A stretch of DNA of 64,000 bases from Neelides folsomi. Its lineage: Eukaryota; Arthropoda; Collembola; Neelipleona; Neelidae. Below the pieces are notes generated by a model. That model searched no databases and was not told where the DNA came from. It saw nothing but the letters and a program-made list of their open reading frames with translations. The stretch lies in NCBI GenBank assembly GCA_034687125.1, contig JAQGBZ010000193.1:1-64000 (forward strand), read 5' to 3'. Position numbers and translations under genes: made by a program. Shown here one piece after another: positions 12,387-27,300 of this stretch (positions are counted from its first letter, which is position 1; every line of letters begins with the position of its first letter).

Positions 12387-15300
12387 TCATACAATCGTCC
12401 CTTGGAGGAGCAAAGAAGGTGGGGTGGAACCTGAGTCTTCAGGTGGAGTCACTTCCAGTCCAATCCCCCCATTAAGGGTCAATCTCACAGGGCAGGGAGT
12501 TGTGACGACGGTGGAAGGGATGCCGAGTTCTTCGTGGGAAGAAGGCCGGCGTGGTGCTGGGAAGGATACGAACCCTTGTCTGAGTGAGGAAGATCGTCTC
12601 ATTAAAATATCCTCTGTTAAATTGACACGAAGTGAGTTGGATCTTGGTCGACTGAAAAGATTAAATTACAATTTATCACAATACTGATTTAATTTATGTA
12701 ACTACAATTTATTACTAATTTAATTCATGATAAAATATTGATAATATTGGACTTTGGATAGGTTTTTGATTTATACCTGCTTGGAGAATCAGGCAGGGAA
12801 AGACTGTTGCTCTTTGTAACGAGGGCCCTTGCAGAGGCATGGTGTTGTCTATGGACGAGATTCCTGCTTTGATTTATGGAGCAAAGCAGAGATCCCGAGG
12901 AGGATCTTCGTCTCGCTGACGGGTCATTAGAACCATCCGGCCTGGGAGATGACGAAGGTTGGGCAAAGAGGTTAAATCCAGGATAAGTTTCGCCTCCAAT
13001 TGCGCCGGAGGCCGAGACACAACTCAAAGTGGACTTTCTTCGCGAATTGTGTCTTTCAAAGGTTTTTTGAGCAGAGAAGGGGCTGGGTTTTATGCAATAA
13101 ATAATATCTCCTTCCTTCAATTTCAAGTCACAGGATGGATTAATGATAACGTAGGAAAGGGAGCTTCGTTTTTCAGTAAAGTGGAAAACAGTGTCTCCGA
13201 AATTGGGAAGGCCAAGGCTCTGCATCCGGAATCGAATGAGGCTCGCAATTTCCGCCCGCTCAATAAGAGTGACGTGAGAGTCTTTGGTCCCGTGCAGTGT
13301 CTCGTCCTCTGGAGCCACAGCTAGGGACAAGTAAGAGCTCTGTTGAGTGGCACAACCGCCGAGACATGCAGGGCCTCCACTCCTTTGAATGCTTATTTGA
13401 GGATACGGCGTCCCTTGAGTACCTCCAATCGGCAGGGATGAGGAATGATGACGCGGGATTCGGGTCCTTGGCCTTTCACTCACGGGACTTGTCGGTGTGT
13501 CCCGTTCTGTGGAGTCGGCTGGGGAGTCTTCCGATGAGCTGCTTGTATCTTGAGTCCGATAAATCCCAACTGGAAACAAATGCATTATTTATTTATTTCC
13601 GTCCTCCTCTCGATTAATTCTAGAGTTTATTAGGACTAGGAGATGGTTGAATGTAGAAGTAAACAGTTCTCACTGGGAATTTCACAAGTGGTGGAGCAGA
13701 GTTTTTGGTAAAGCCGGCCGTACGTCCGGACCCATAAATCCTCTTTGGTGATTTCGAGCTGTTAAGAGAGACTTCATAATTGACAATTTGGAGAGAGCAA
13801 ACAAAAGGAGATTGTGTATTTAGCAAACCGAAGTGAGGAATCCGGATCCAGGAGCTTGGTCAACCCCAAGGAGGAGTCGGACGAAAGTAATAAGGTAGTC
13901 TTTCACAAAGGCTTGGTACAGAAGCGTGTCGAGCATCGAGGCAGAAAAAACACTTCCTGCCGCAAAGGGAAGGCGGAACATGTAGGAAATGTGAGAGCCA
14001 CGCTCTTTCTCCCTCTGGAATCAACACTCCCTTGTTTAAATAAATCCTTTTCATGAACCCCATTTGCACTTTCAACCGAGGTTGAATTCTAAATTGAAGA
14101 ACCTCATAAAATGAAGTTACGTGTATTGAATAGATCTTGCCCTTTAACTTTCTCTTCATAAAACTCATCTCTTTCCTCTACGTTAAAACTCGGAGAGGGG
14201 GAATGAAAAGAACAATGGATTTGTCGCCAATACTTTTTTGAACAATAAAACTGACAGAAGAAGAGAAGGGGTCAGATCAGAAAAAATCCCTTCAAATATT
14301 TTTTGTCTATAAAGTTTCACTTTATACCTACCTATCATACCTGTAGAAGATATATCTATTTATAAACTATCAATTATTTATGCTATGTATTTGCTTAAGA
14401 ATGGACGTATTATTATGATAGATATTAATTTATTTAAATAAATGTTAAATATTAGAATTAACGTTATATTTTATGAACTTACTTTTTCCATGAGTGACAA
14501 GTGCAGAGCGTATGCATCATGAGCTCTAAATTGCATAAATCTCATGTTTGAAGACTGCGAGAGTTCCGTGACAATCTTGATGTGTGGGAAGAAGCGGAAC
14601 ATGGTTTGAACTGCAACGATCGTATTGCAGTCATATAAAGTGTCTTCCTCGACAGAGTTAGACAATTCCTTATTGACGACGACGACGTTTTCTGCGAGAG
14701 TGATGCCGGCTCTAAGTAGATCATCCAAGCTGTCAATGGATCCATGCATCCAATAGACCATTGGGAAATGAGAAATGGCGTCAAGGAATGCATGGTCGGG
14801 CCTTCGTTCAAGAAGCAAAATAATCGGATTCAGTCTTGACTTTGGCCTAAAATGAGCCCGTAGTGGAACAATGAAGTTGTAAATGGCCGACGATCCGTAA
14901 TCAGCAGCCAGAATAATTGAGCTATTTTGCCAGTTGTAGTCATACGCATTTCGATGAACGCAATGCTCACAAGCCTATAGAGGAAAAGGTAAGTGAAAAT
15001 TTAAACTAAAAGTTATTGAAATTTCTGATTGGTTCCAAGACACCATAACTGGGAATGATAAATATGGGAAAATGTTGCATATTTAGGTATTTAGTACATG
15101 TATGAAATATGTCTTCCCTTAAAGTGTAGTAGTACCTATATGCGTATGAACCTCACCATTATTAAACATAGGATCAAGACTATGAGTTTCACCAGGACGC
15201 TGTAAATTATTCAGCCTTTGACCAATTTCTGTTCCTTGTTTGAGTCCTTTTCAAAATGAAAAAAAGGTAGAGTTGTATAAATTGATGAGGTTGGAGAAAA

Positions 15301-18300
15301 TTAAAAATGTTTTATTCACGAGCCATCGGAATTTTAAAATTGAAAGGGAATGTCCTTTGAAAAGAAATCGGAAAAAAATAAACGGAGCAAATTAAGTCAA
15401 TAATAAAACTATTGAGCCCAATGCATAAATGTTATCTAGAAATGGCTGACTAACGATGAGAGCAAATCAAATAATCTTTTTAACTATTCATGAATCTATC
15501 AATGGGTACCATCAAAATTCATAAATTGTTAGAGTAGAATAAAAATAATAATAAAACCTAAATTGAAATTGTTCAATTTTTCTTGGTATTTATTCCTTAA
15601 TGCGCATTATAACCTTCTCGAATAATAAATAACTCAAGCTGTTTCAACTTTCTTCAAATAATGCAAATACTTTTAAATTGTATTATCATGCAAATGTTTA
15701 TAAATGCATAATCACAATAATTCGTAAAAACTCAAAGCATTGTGTAACACCTTTATACCGTTCCTTTCATATATCACGTGTAAAACCGTTATTAACTTCA
15801 TGCATAAATTATGCATTTGAAGAAAGAAATTAAGAACAAAAACAATTAAGTTCAAGTTTTCCACCCGAAACTCAAAATGCATTTAACTAAAATTCAACCA
15901 ACTTTCATCGTAGAGTGAAAGGTAGGAAAACTAATTTTTCATTCTCCACACGATCTTTTCAATCTCATATTAAATCTCCTCTATGAGCTCTTTGATAACT
16001 TCACTCGTGAATTTGAATATGGCTTACATAAATATAATAAGATATGTGTACAAAATGGAATAAGTATAAGTAACATATTATCCATATTGAATACTCATAA
16101 GTATTCAGTATGGGTAGAGAACATAAATTAAAAGCTTGTATATACTTAAATTATATTTATTGATACTTGATTCTCATAAGTAATATGCTGCTTAATGGCA
16201 TGATTGACGGATAAAATGGATTGAAATGAAAATTGATTTTCGAAGGACTGAAAGGTATTAGTGATTCAGGATTTGGGGATTTGATCAAAACAGTTATGAC
16301 AAGATGAGTTAAAGCTGATTTCTTTTTAGATGAAAAACTCGGCTTATGGATTTTTGAAACAAAGCACTTAAAACGAGACAGTGAATATGAATAATTTATC
16401 TTATCCTTATCAATAAACTGTTTACAAATACACCATTTGGATTTTAGGCATCTGGGCCGAGTTTTGGGTTGATTTAGGAAAAGTGTGGTTGAGCAAACAC
16501 CCTTCCAAATCGAAAGAAAATAATGAATAGATGGATGGGGAGATTTAGAAAGCATAATGAGGATTTACTTGAGCTAGCTGAAGACAGCAGAGAGGTTTTT
16601 TCTCTCTAAGAAGATAGCAGAGCGTCGGGGTGACTCCGATGTACGGAGCCACAGGAGGGAATCCCTTGGTGATGGAAGAACTCTCAGATCCACTTCCGAC
16701 GCCCAACCAGCCCACTTCATCCTCAGCCTCATCATCTGACCCTCCGCCTTCTTCATCCGAGTTGTGGTCAACAAGGAAATCCTCAGTGTCCACGGACCCT
16801 GAGAAGGATTCGGGCACTGGGAGAATGCTCGGCCTTCGACTATCTGCAAATCGAGTTAACATGTTAAAAGCCCACTTACATAATAATAGTAAAATGCATT
16901 AGAAAAGGTCAAAGAACGATAAGAGGATAAGGAAAGTATTCTGGGGCGCGTGGTTCATAATTTATACACTCATATCACGAATAAGTATGGTATAACATAC
17001 AAAACCATAAGGAATCTCCAGAGGTTCATTTATTACTCACCACGGTTACTAAATTAACCATGGATTGTCCTTTGAGAATAATTGATTAGTAATCTAAATG
17101 GGTAATTCCATTGACTTTGTTAGTTAGAAGAGCATTGTTTTTGAATACAACAAAATGCAAAACCTTATTGAACTTACATTCCAAGTTTACCATTCGTTCA
17201 TGAATTAATGTAATACAAAAGTTTAATGTAATTTTTAAAAATTTTGATTTAAAAAATATTCTCTAAATCGAGTTTTTTGTTTCATATACGTTATATTATA
17301 ATATATAATAAATATATAAAATGAATATATATATAATACGCAATATTTTATGTATTCAAATATTCTTTTGGAATCTGTTCTGAATCTATAATGGTGAAAA
17401 TGAAATGTGGAGATTTTTGTATTAAAAAAGATGTAAAATGTGAAAGGTACAATTTTAGGAAAGGATGAAATGAGCCAACGAACCTCTTCGCATCCCGTGA
17501 GCAGGGGGAAGAAGAAGAGTATTGCTCTCAGTGGGCTTGGACATCAAATTCATGAACTTCATAGGCGGAGGAGCCGTTGTTGGTCCTTGAGGACCACAAG
17601 ACCCGGCGGCCGGTAAATCCTGTTCGCATTTGCTCAACAAGGGCGTTGAAGCAGTGACAATGCAATTTTCGTTCGTTTTCACTTCTATACTAGTCCCATG
17701 AGACACGGAAACTGGCGTTGGAGTGTTGAGCCCCGAAGGAATCACGTTGATTTCCGTTGGCATCGACGAGCTCTGATCGTCGAAATCCGAATTCTCCTCC
17801 TTGGTAATGCTGAAGTAAAAGCAGACATCCGACTTTTGCATAATATGTCTTGGGCCGGGATTGAGTAAAATGGTGTCTTCGTAGAACTCGGGCAGTTGGG
17901 CCGGTCGAACTCCCGTCAGAGCTACTCCGTATTTGCGATGAGCGTGGAAAGAGGCATAAGTGAAACTTTTGCCTTCATACTCTCCGAAGAATCTCGAGTC
18001 CTCCAGACGGATGTGGTACACTTCATTGCCGGAACATCTCCCGTAGAGCCGATGCCACTCCTCACGGGACGTCTGGCCTTCTCTACAATTCAACCTTCCA
18101 TTTGTCCACTTTCATTTCAATTTTTAATGTGCACTATTCCTCTCTAAGGAAAAACTCTCTCAACCTTTGACTTTTTATTCAAATAATAAATAACAATGAG
18201 CTTCTGAATGACAATTCTCCCATTCAATCCTGGAAGCATTATTATTTAAAGCTCAATTCCTCCCACTTTGAATTAACTTTCACCACAATCAAAGTGGTGT

Positions 18301-21300
18301 TATGAAAGTGATAAAATATAGAAACTATCAGAATGAATGAATAACACACAATGTTATTTACAAATCTTCTATCTAATATTTACTAGGTATAAATAACATA
18401 GTGTAGTGTTACATACAGTGTAAAATATAATTTTGATATGGCTATTATATAAGACTTGTGTAATATGTATTTAAATGTTAATTAAATTGAGGTTGAAAGA
18501 CAAATCAAACCTTCCGCGGGAAGTATGTAGAAGAAGAGTGACGAGAGTGGAAGCTCCAGGGAAGAGACAATTGTTGGCGAGGAGCGCGTATTTGAATTCA
18601 TCTTCGCAAACCACATGTTCCGCGAACCTCACATGGATTTTGTTCTCAGGTCGGAAGATCTGTACATATTGTGGCACTTTAGGAGCGTAGTCTTTCACAG
18701 CCCATGATCTCAGAATGGTGTGTTCATCAGCGGCAGTTTTATCAGCGTAATTTCGGGCCGCCAAGATGAAACACGCTTCGGCTTCACCCATCCTAGCTCG
18801 TATTAGATCCGCGTCTTTGAGACAAGATCCTTGAATGTAAATCACACGTTGGGCCCATATCGGAACTTGGAGAATCATCCTCATTGTTGTGTCCAATTCC
18901 ATGGGTGAAAGAAGGACCACGAAATAGTCCTATGATCATAATTAAATAAATTTTCATTGCACAATCATTAAATAAACACCTAATTAACGCTCAAGATTAT
19001 TCTCTCAGAGTCATAATAAACTCATATATGTATATCATATCAATATAAATACAATATGCATGACCATATGGGAAATGATGCAATATGAGTTTAAATAATA
19101 CATGATGCTTGTGAAAATGACTGATTAAGAAAGCCGCGCGTGGTTTAGCTAATTCCCTTAATGAACCCTATTCAATTCTATTAACCAGTGCAATCAAGTT
19201 AGTTGAAAAATTCCATTGAGGCTACAATTGACCTAACGACGTTTGTAACATTACTTGAGTGTCCTCCTCGTGTAATTCCAACTTCAACCTTCATACGAGG
19301 AAAAGGTGGTGAAAGTCCCAGGAACGTAGTCGGGGAACCCTTGAGCGAATTCGTGGCCGAAGTTCTACATTGTTACATACCACATATGGTTATAGATGTA
19401 ACATGAACATGGGAATCCATGAAGGAAGAAATTGATTCGGGCCAAAAGGACAGTTTTACGATTCTCTTTTATGTTCCTTCAACTTCAACCACGTACCTTC
19501 GAATGTGAAATTCTCTTTCGGCCGACTCATTCAAAGGACTCAAGAGTCATTTATATGCACATGGACGCTCAATTGTGTCAGATACGAACAAGGATACTTT
19601 GAAGGAAAAAACCTGAGTGAACAAACATTGACTCTTTCTTCTTTTTATTCAAAAAATGCTTTCAATTCACTTTATACACCATCACTTATAAAGTTTTTCG
19701 TATATTTTATGCCTTTCCTACTCGAGTTTCATTGATTCTTTATAATAGAAACCATTTCACGGTTTCTACATCTTTGATGATTTCTATTATGGTATTATGG
19801 TTTATCTTCCTATGGTTTATAATATTAAATAAATGTGAGGTAAAATCTTATGACAGATGAAATGAAATGTGATAACTTATTTATATCCAAATTATGCCTA
19901 TTAAGATGTCAAACTCAGATACCATAAATATGACAATAACATTATCATGTCCTTTGAGTTTAAGTGGCTTTTAATAAATCCACCAAATTGGAAATTCCAT
20001 TTCTAAAATTCTACAAAATTGGGCAAATACCAAATAAATGATCGTTTCAAATGTTTGCTCTCTGATATACTTAATTCCTCATATACTGATATACTTAATT
20101 CCTCATGATGTAAAATTAATATATTAATATTTCACAATTTCAGTAGCAAATGTGTCAACTTCAAAGGTCGGAAGGAATAAAAATAAATAGGATTCTTTAG
20201 AGGAAAGATTGAACGAATGTAAGGTTGTAAGGTACGTGATAAAACGATACATTTGATAAGATTAAATTGGTTGGGTTTTTCTTTTGGGCTCATTACCTGA
20301 AGCATGGGATGTGCATAGAACTCATTAAGAAAGTCCATGATAGTGTCGGCGTGGAGGGTCGTGCTACAAACGACGACATGATGCTCATTCTGAGCTCGAT
20401 GAGAAGAGTAATTTCCGCCCAGCTTTTGTCTCTCCATCCAAGTGAAGGCAAGTTGCTCGAATTGAGTTGGAAGCACAATGAGAGCAATGCAGATCATCGT
20501 CACCATAAAGAGTTGAGACGGCCATATGTCTGGCTATAATAAAAGTATAGAGGGAAAATAATTATTTTTCCTTCTCAACCTTTTCTCTTTTTCTTCAAAG
20601 GAGAAAACCCTCATTGTGTCATTGTAGCCATTGTAGTCTGAGGTGAAAAAAGAACTTACCACAAAGTCTCCGTAGCCCACAGTGGAAAACGTAACGAGAA
20701 CGAAGTAAACCGCTAAAAACAAGTTGGGTTCATTTCACAAATACCATAGATAAATAACGGTAGATACTCATACAACTCATACTAGTGTGTTTTTTTGTTT
20801 AAACTGAACATTACCTTGAAAGAGATTGAGACGCTTTTGGCCAGCTCTTTGAAAATGTTGAAGACCGCAAAAGCTCGTAAAAACGAGACAAACGAGAGTG
20901 GCCGAAAGAATGGTGATTTGCTGCGAAAGGGCCGATTGGCTCTTTTGCATGGCCCTATGAAGGTCATTGAACATGTTCTCAAGGGCGTATTTGGCTAGCC
21001 ATAAATTGAGGAAAACTGGAATGAACATGTGACGAAGCGGCGGATGGAAAACGGTCGCGATGAAAGGGACCGTCGTGACCAATTCAAGAATAAATTGGCG
21101 AGACACAATTTGCTGCCGAAGGTTACCCTGCAAAATTACACTTTCCTTTATGATCTCATTCTCCATATTAGCACAATCAAGAGAAAAGGTTAAAGGTCTT
21201 GTTAGTTTGATGATTGATGATCTCACAAAGGTATAAATATGTATTATCTATCAAAATTCTCATTTTCTCAATTTGGGAAGTGTTTCATTAGGTGTATGGT

Positions 21301-24300
21301 ATAACCTTGTAGCAAATTTTTTCTCTTATTCTACTAAACATGATTAGCTAATTTGAATATCGCATAATAAATATGTGTAATGCTACTTATTGTTGGCCAC
21401 AACTAAATTATTAATATTTATAACTACTCATTACTTTGTAAATATTTTTCCTCTAACGAATTATGTATTGTGAATTTTGAACAAAGAGTATATAGATATA
21501 ATTCCTTCATTTAAAGTTTCACAAATGGAAAAGATGCTTTACATAAGACACAAGACGAGGTGTGAGAAGATGATAATGCGTTTAGATGTGCCTTTCTTCT
21601 TTGCTTATCTTAAGACAGCTTTCTAAAACTTTTTCTTTCGAATTTTCACTTAATTTATACAGGATTAAATGCTAAACTCGCCTCGCTCCGAATTCTCTCA
21701 AAATCTAAGAATTGATACTGACAGTTTAATTTGGTAGTGAAATTGAAAAATAATCCTTCATTCGCTAGAACGAAAAAGAGACAAGGTCAAAACAAAGAGG
21801 ATTATGAAATGAATTAACTTTGAATAACGCAAATGTAAACATTTAAAAATTCAGTCTTAAAGTGTGCCATAAACTTTTTTAACCAAATAAACACTGCTGA
21901 TAATGTTTTTTCAGATAATAGTTAAGATATTTAAAATCGAACCTTGTAGCCGAGATATGTAAGAAGTATTGACTCTGAAAAGCTGATAATTGCTAAAATG
22001 ACGTGAATGATCCAAAATAAAGTCGGGCGTTTGACCCACCATATGGCTGGCCAATTGATGACAGGACCATCTTGAAATTTTTCCACCGTTTTATTTATTG
22101 CTTCAAGGTAATCTTCTCTCTCACTCATGTTTACATCACATCCATAGCTAAGAATACAAAAGTATCATGATCAATTTCTTTATTATTCAAAACTAAGAAG
22201 TAACGTACTTATTGATATACAGGGTGATCCAAATGAAGTAAAAAATATAAAAGTACCATACTATCACATATAAATATAGGGTACATACATTATACGACTT
22301 ATAGGTTTATACGCTTCGTATCGAATTCAAAAGTATTGCAAGTTTGCATGTAAGCATTTGACCAAAAGTAAAAGTTAGATTATTATATTTTAAATTTTAT
22401 AATAAGTATAAATACATAGCATACAATACAATATATATTATATTGACTATTAACATGCCATTGAAATTGACCAATGTACTAACTTTAACCATTGTATTGG
22501 ATTAAAAAAATGTAAAGAATTAAATCTGGGAAAGTGACAGATTGGGGATTGAAAAATTTTGATCTTGTCAGAATAACTTTTATCATGACATTTCACTTCT
22601 CTTTGGTTCTGACCAGGGATTTATGTAGCAAGAAAGGTGATTTGAGGCTGGCATAATAGGAACATCTGACACATTTCCTCTTTTGATGAGAGTGGTCAAC
22701 ATTTTCTCGTTTGCCAACGTCCTCTGAATCCTCTCTTGTGATTGTGGAAGTGAAAAGGAAACCCTTGCCAGACTGTCAGGGCAAATCAGAGGTAATCAAG
22801 ATAAGCCATAAAATGAGTCCCCAGTTTTCTCTTCCACACACACACAAGTAAACCTTTCAATCGTACTATGTACAATAACAATTCAATTTTCTCCATTTCT
22901 CAATCGACCCAAATTATTGATTAATTTATTTCTCATCCTTCATGCCTCCTTCCCAACTCATCGTCGTGTAAGGCCAAGTTATACAATAAGCCTACAAAGG
23001 TACTCACGGTTTTTTTATCAATTCTCTTTTACCTATTATTCCTCATCGTATATCGATCCCATTAAGAATAAATGTCTAATGTCGTCTCCTGCGGGCTTGA
23101 TAGACCTCTGCTCATCTAAATGTATGTATCATGTCCGCTCGGTTTTCTCAGCTTATCATTACACGCCCCGAATGCTCGCGGGACCCCTCGAGGATAATAA
23201 TAAGAAGACGGAACATATTATTAAGGATTCAATTAATCATGATGCAGAAGGCAAATAGGCATATTAAGCCCCCGCACCTCACTGCCTCCCTTCAATCAAT
23301 ATATTTTGATCCAATCACCCTCTTTCAACATTCATGGATCATGGACGGGCTCACTCGAACTACTACTAGCATTAACGGAAAATAAACCTTCTTGCATCTA
23401 ACATTAACAAAAGTATAAACAGAGACCTATACAACTTTGTAAGCTCTTTATGGCTTCTCAAGGAGTCGAACTCTGTAGATAATTCCTAGATCTTTCATTT
23501 AATGTTCCTTTTTCTTTGGTATTATCACCAATGCAAATGTATATGATGAGTACTACTACATATGATGGGTATGTCTATCATACACTATGTAATTTAGAAT
23601 ATTAGAATTTTGAAAGTGAGTTGAACTATATCAACTTGCGTTCAACTATGCGTTTAATAAGAGGGCAAACAAATGTTTGTATTGTATGTGTAGGCGTGTT
23701 GGAGCAAGTCGTTGTTGGAAGTTTTGAAAGTGGGCGGAGAAGTTCACCTCAGCTGGGCATTTAAATTCTCTTCATAATCAAGAGGGGTATTCTTCATCAA
23801 TGTTTCAGACAACTCTGGGTTTACCTTTCTCGGAGTGAGAAGTCGATTTGACAAGTGGGGCTGAGTGAGTCGAGCCTTACTCCTGTCTCTTTCAATGCTC
23901 AGAATGTTCCACCTTAATGAAAAGTCTTTCTCTCAATTCATGGAATGTTAATCTCCCTTTGAAACTCCACCTCCATCAGGGTTGGGAATAAAATATAAAC
24001 GAACCTTTTATCTACATGAGATTTTATATATCCCCTCAAACCCCTATTCAATTTTAAGTATAAACTTAATCCAATTCCACAATAAATGAGAAAACTCATA
24101 TATGAAGTTTGTAAATCCAATTACTTTAAAGAATTATATAAATTAAATTTCTGGTTCAATTCTTATAAGAATTTTGAAATTAAAGTTAATTTATTTTAGC
24201 GACTTATCGTTAATTAAAAGGAGCAGTTTGAACTGTACAAAGGGTTAATAAGCTAAAACTTATATTAGCTCGTTAAGTTAAAATAATCTTAAAGCTTCTG

Positions 24301-27300
24301 TACCATAGTCTACAATATGTAACCATACATTTGTATACTATGGTCTATGGTAGGTATGTTAGATAAGGGTAGTTATGTATAATAATAACAGTTTTTATCC
24401 TAAGATAATACATATTATGTACGTATGTAGATGTACTATACTTTTGTACTTTTAAACACGAATTGTATTTATTAACATTACATAAGATACCTATCCAATT
24501 AATAATACGTTATTATAAGAAGAGATTAATTTACATATGGAATTATACTACATAAATATTTCTTTTGAATTTTGTAACGAATCCCTCCAGAAATGATGAG
24601 ATTCCTTACAACTTCTCTTTTAAGTCTCTCTGAGATGTCGAAAGGTTTAATTTCAAAGACAATGAACTCCATAATTTAATTTGAGTTCATGCATAAAAAG
24701 AGAAGATCTGCGGGCTCATTTTCTTTGAATGAGGAGACGCTGAGGAGTTCGTCCTCAATTCGGGAATAATGGCTCAATTTTTAGCAACTTGCCCTCGCTG
24801 CTGTCGCCGTTATTTTATTTCCATAAATTCTTTCCCGTTTCCCAATTCAAGTTCTTTTCATCGTGAAAGAAAGTGTTTGCGTCGGAGAATCAAACGCCCA
24901 TTTCCTCTCAAATGCATTTTCCACTTCAACTAACCTACGTTGCCGGATACTTTTTAATAAAGTGTGGGGAATAAGTATTTTCACAAATATTGTCCTAGCT
25001 TAAGTTTTTTTCAAATCCCTTCCTTTCCCTCAGAAAAACAATATGGGCTCAAGATGAGGATTTCATAAAATGTTTTTACCAATTGGTATTATTTCTTTGT
25101 TAGAGTTCTTATATCAGGAATTATCAAAGTCAGTTTCAAAGATCGAAAGTGCTTTTTAATGTCTTTATCTATCTGAGAAGGCACAATCTTTATTTTATCC
25201 TCAAATCTTCATCATTTTATAAACTTCTTCGGGACTTTTTGATAACTTTTTCTTACCTCTGCTTTTAACAATATTAACCCCCTTTGGTTCCTGAATTTTT
25301 AAAGAGAAAAGTGGAGAAAGTCATTTAAAAGGCTCGTTAGGATTTTCCTCTTTTCCGATGTACATAACATACCTTTATATCTCCGACCTAACGAGATGAT
25401 TATAAATCAATATATAGTGCACGTCCAACTTCAATTTATTCAGACTTTCACACTCAAACATTTAAGGTACAAGAGACTCAATTTGTCAAGAAGGCGTTGT
25501 AAAAAATTAACTTTCCAAAGTGCTTATCGCTATTTGATAAATTCTATTTACCAAATTGAACTAATTTGACGCATCTTGAGAAAAATGGGGCAGTTATATT
25601 AAATTATGCATGCAAATGTTATAAATGTAGTTTAAACAGTTATTCTATATATATACTATTTACATTTCGGAATTTGGACCTACAGTGTGAAATACGATGA
25701 AATAAATATTTGCTCTAGATGGCAATTTACCTAAAATTTTCTTTCATTTTCATAATAAAATCTTACATATAAAATATTTTTATTTATTTAATATTATGTA
25801 ATTAATTATTATGTGCTAATATTTTATGAATAATTATTATGCTATTTCATAAATCACAATACTTAATGACAATGAGTATTAAGACTAAATGCGTTGGCTT
25901 ATGGAGAATTTTGAAATTATTATTATTATTAGTTAACTAATGGAGAGTTAAAAAAAGTTTTTATGGATTAATAAGACGCGAAATGGGGTCATAAGCATTT
26001 AACAAACAATAAATATAATCATTTATTTCATTGAGAAGTTTAATACAGCAAATGTTTATGAAATTGGAATTGCATGCACTTTAAAAATAATGAGCTAATT
26101 GAGCTTCAAATGAGTCTCAGCAATTGTCTCATCAAGTAATTCCTTTACAAATTCCAGAGGAATTTCAATGTTAAATTATACAAATGATCTTCATTTATTG
26201 AAATTGTCCTCGTCTCACTTTTGACAGACTTGAGCTCATTATTATAATTTATTATTTAAGCCCCTTTATCCAACTTTCACTTTATTTCAATGATAAGTTA
26301 AAACGAGTCAAAAGCCTGCATTTGGGTTTATTCTATAAACTCTTTGGAATATTGTTTAAAGCACGTATGTAGATGTAGGGGCAAGGTAGAGCCCGCATTT
26401 TTAAAGGTTACAAAGAGAAGTGAAAATGATTCAACCGACGGAGTTTGTTTTGTTTATACAGAAAAAGCAATAATTTTTAGGCTCACCAAGTAGCCGAGAT
26501 GGGATCCGTATCAAAATAGACTCGAAGCACGTAGAGAAAACATGTGAAGAGTTTAAGCACCATCCTTGCAATTCTGATCCTCAGACTCGACCTCTGGTTC
26601 TTAATAAAGTAAAGTTGAAGCCTTTCCTTTACCGTATTCTCATTCACGTAATACTCGACTCGAACACTAAAAGTCCAAATAAATAAATCCAATTTAATAA
26701 ATTGACATCCCATTCATCAATAGCTTTTTTCATTCAAAGAATCTTAATTTTTTGAATTATGCCTTATTAAATTTGAAAATTTAAAATTTAAAAATTCTTA
26801 AAATTCATTATGGTATACTTACTTATGTAATAAACTACGATTTGAATGGATATTTTTTATATGAAAACTACTATAGTATAAAATGACATGAAGGAAATAA
26901 ATGCAGAAAATACTTATAAAGCCTTTAAAAGAATTCTCTGGATCATCCACAAAGCTTGTAATGCTTATGCCGTTTGTGAAATTGAGCGTAAATGTATCTA
27001 TAATCCTCTCGAGGGACCAGGTACAAGATGGTACAAGTACGTATAACTTATATAACAGTTATAATGTCACTCTATAATCATGTCACCATATTTGCACTCC
27101 AGCTGAGGAGGATCGGACGGAATCATTCTTTTAGCCACAATAATCCACACATAAGATCATTTACAGAAAGACGAAACCACTCGCGTGTGAGTGCCAATTC
27201 GAAGGTGAAGTTACAATAAATAATATCGCTGGGGAAAGTCTCATATTTTTATTTTTCATGGCTAATTAAGACTTGTAATAATTTATATATCAAAATAAAT

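Noticed and set aside
12387-12389. Selenocysteine at the Slo2 TGA
   Set aside because: No selenoprotein is known in this family and I see no convincing SECIS-like stem downstream. Readthrough, splicing or decay are simpler.
12959-13617. Plus-strand frames opposite the RCK2 exon
   Set aside because: Mirror of a highly conserved minus-strand exon ([17 protein letters not shown]).
16157-16555. 132-codon minus-strand open frame in a Slo2 intron
   Set aside because: Low-complexity Ser/Lys/Phe composition, no splice signals, and the flanking exons already join in phase across it.
24300-24365. Imperfect palindrome around accatagtctacaatatg
   Set aside because: The match is short and broken, within the range expected by chance in AT-rich DNA.
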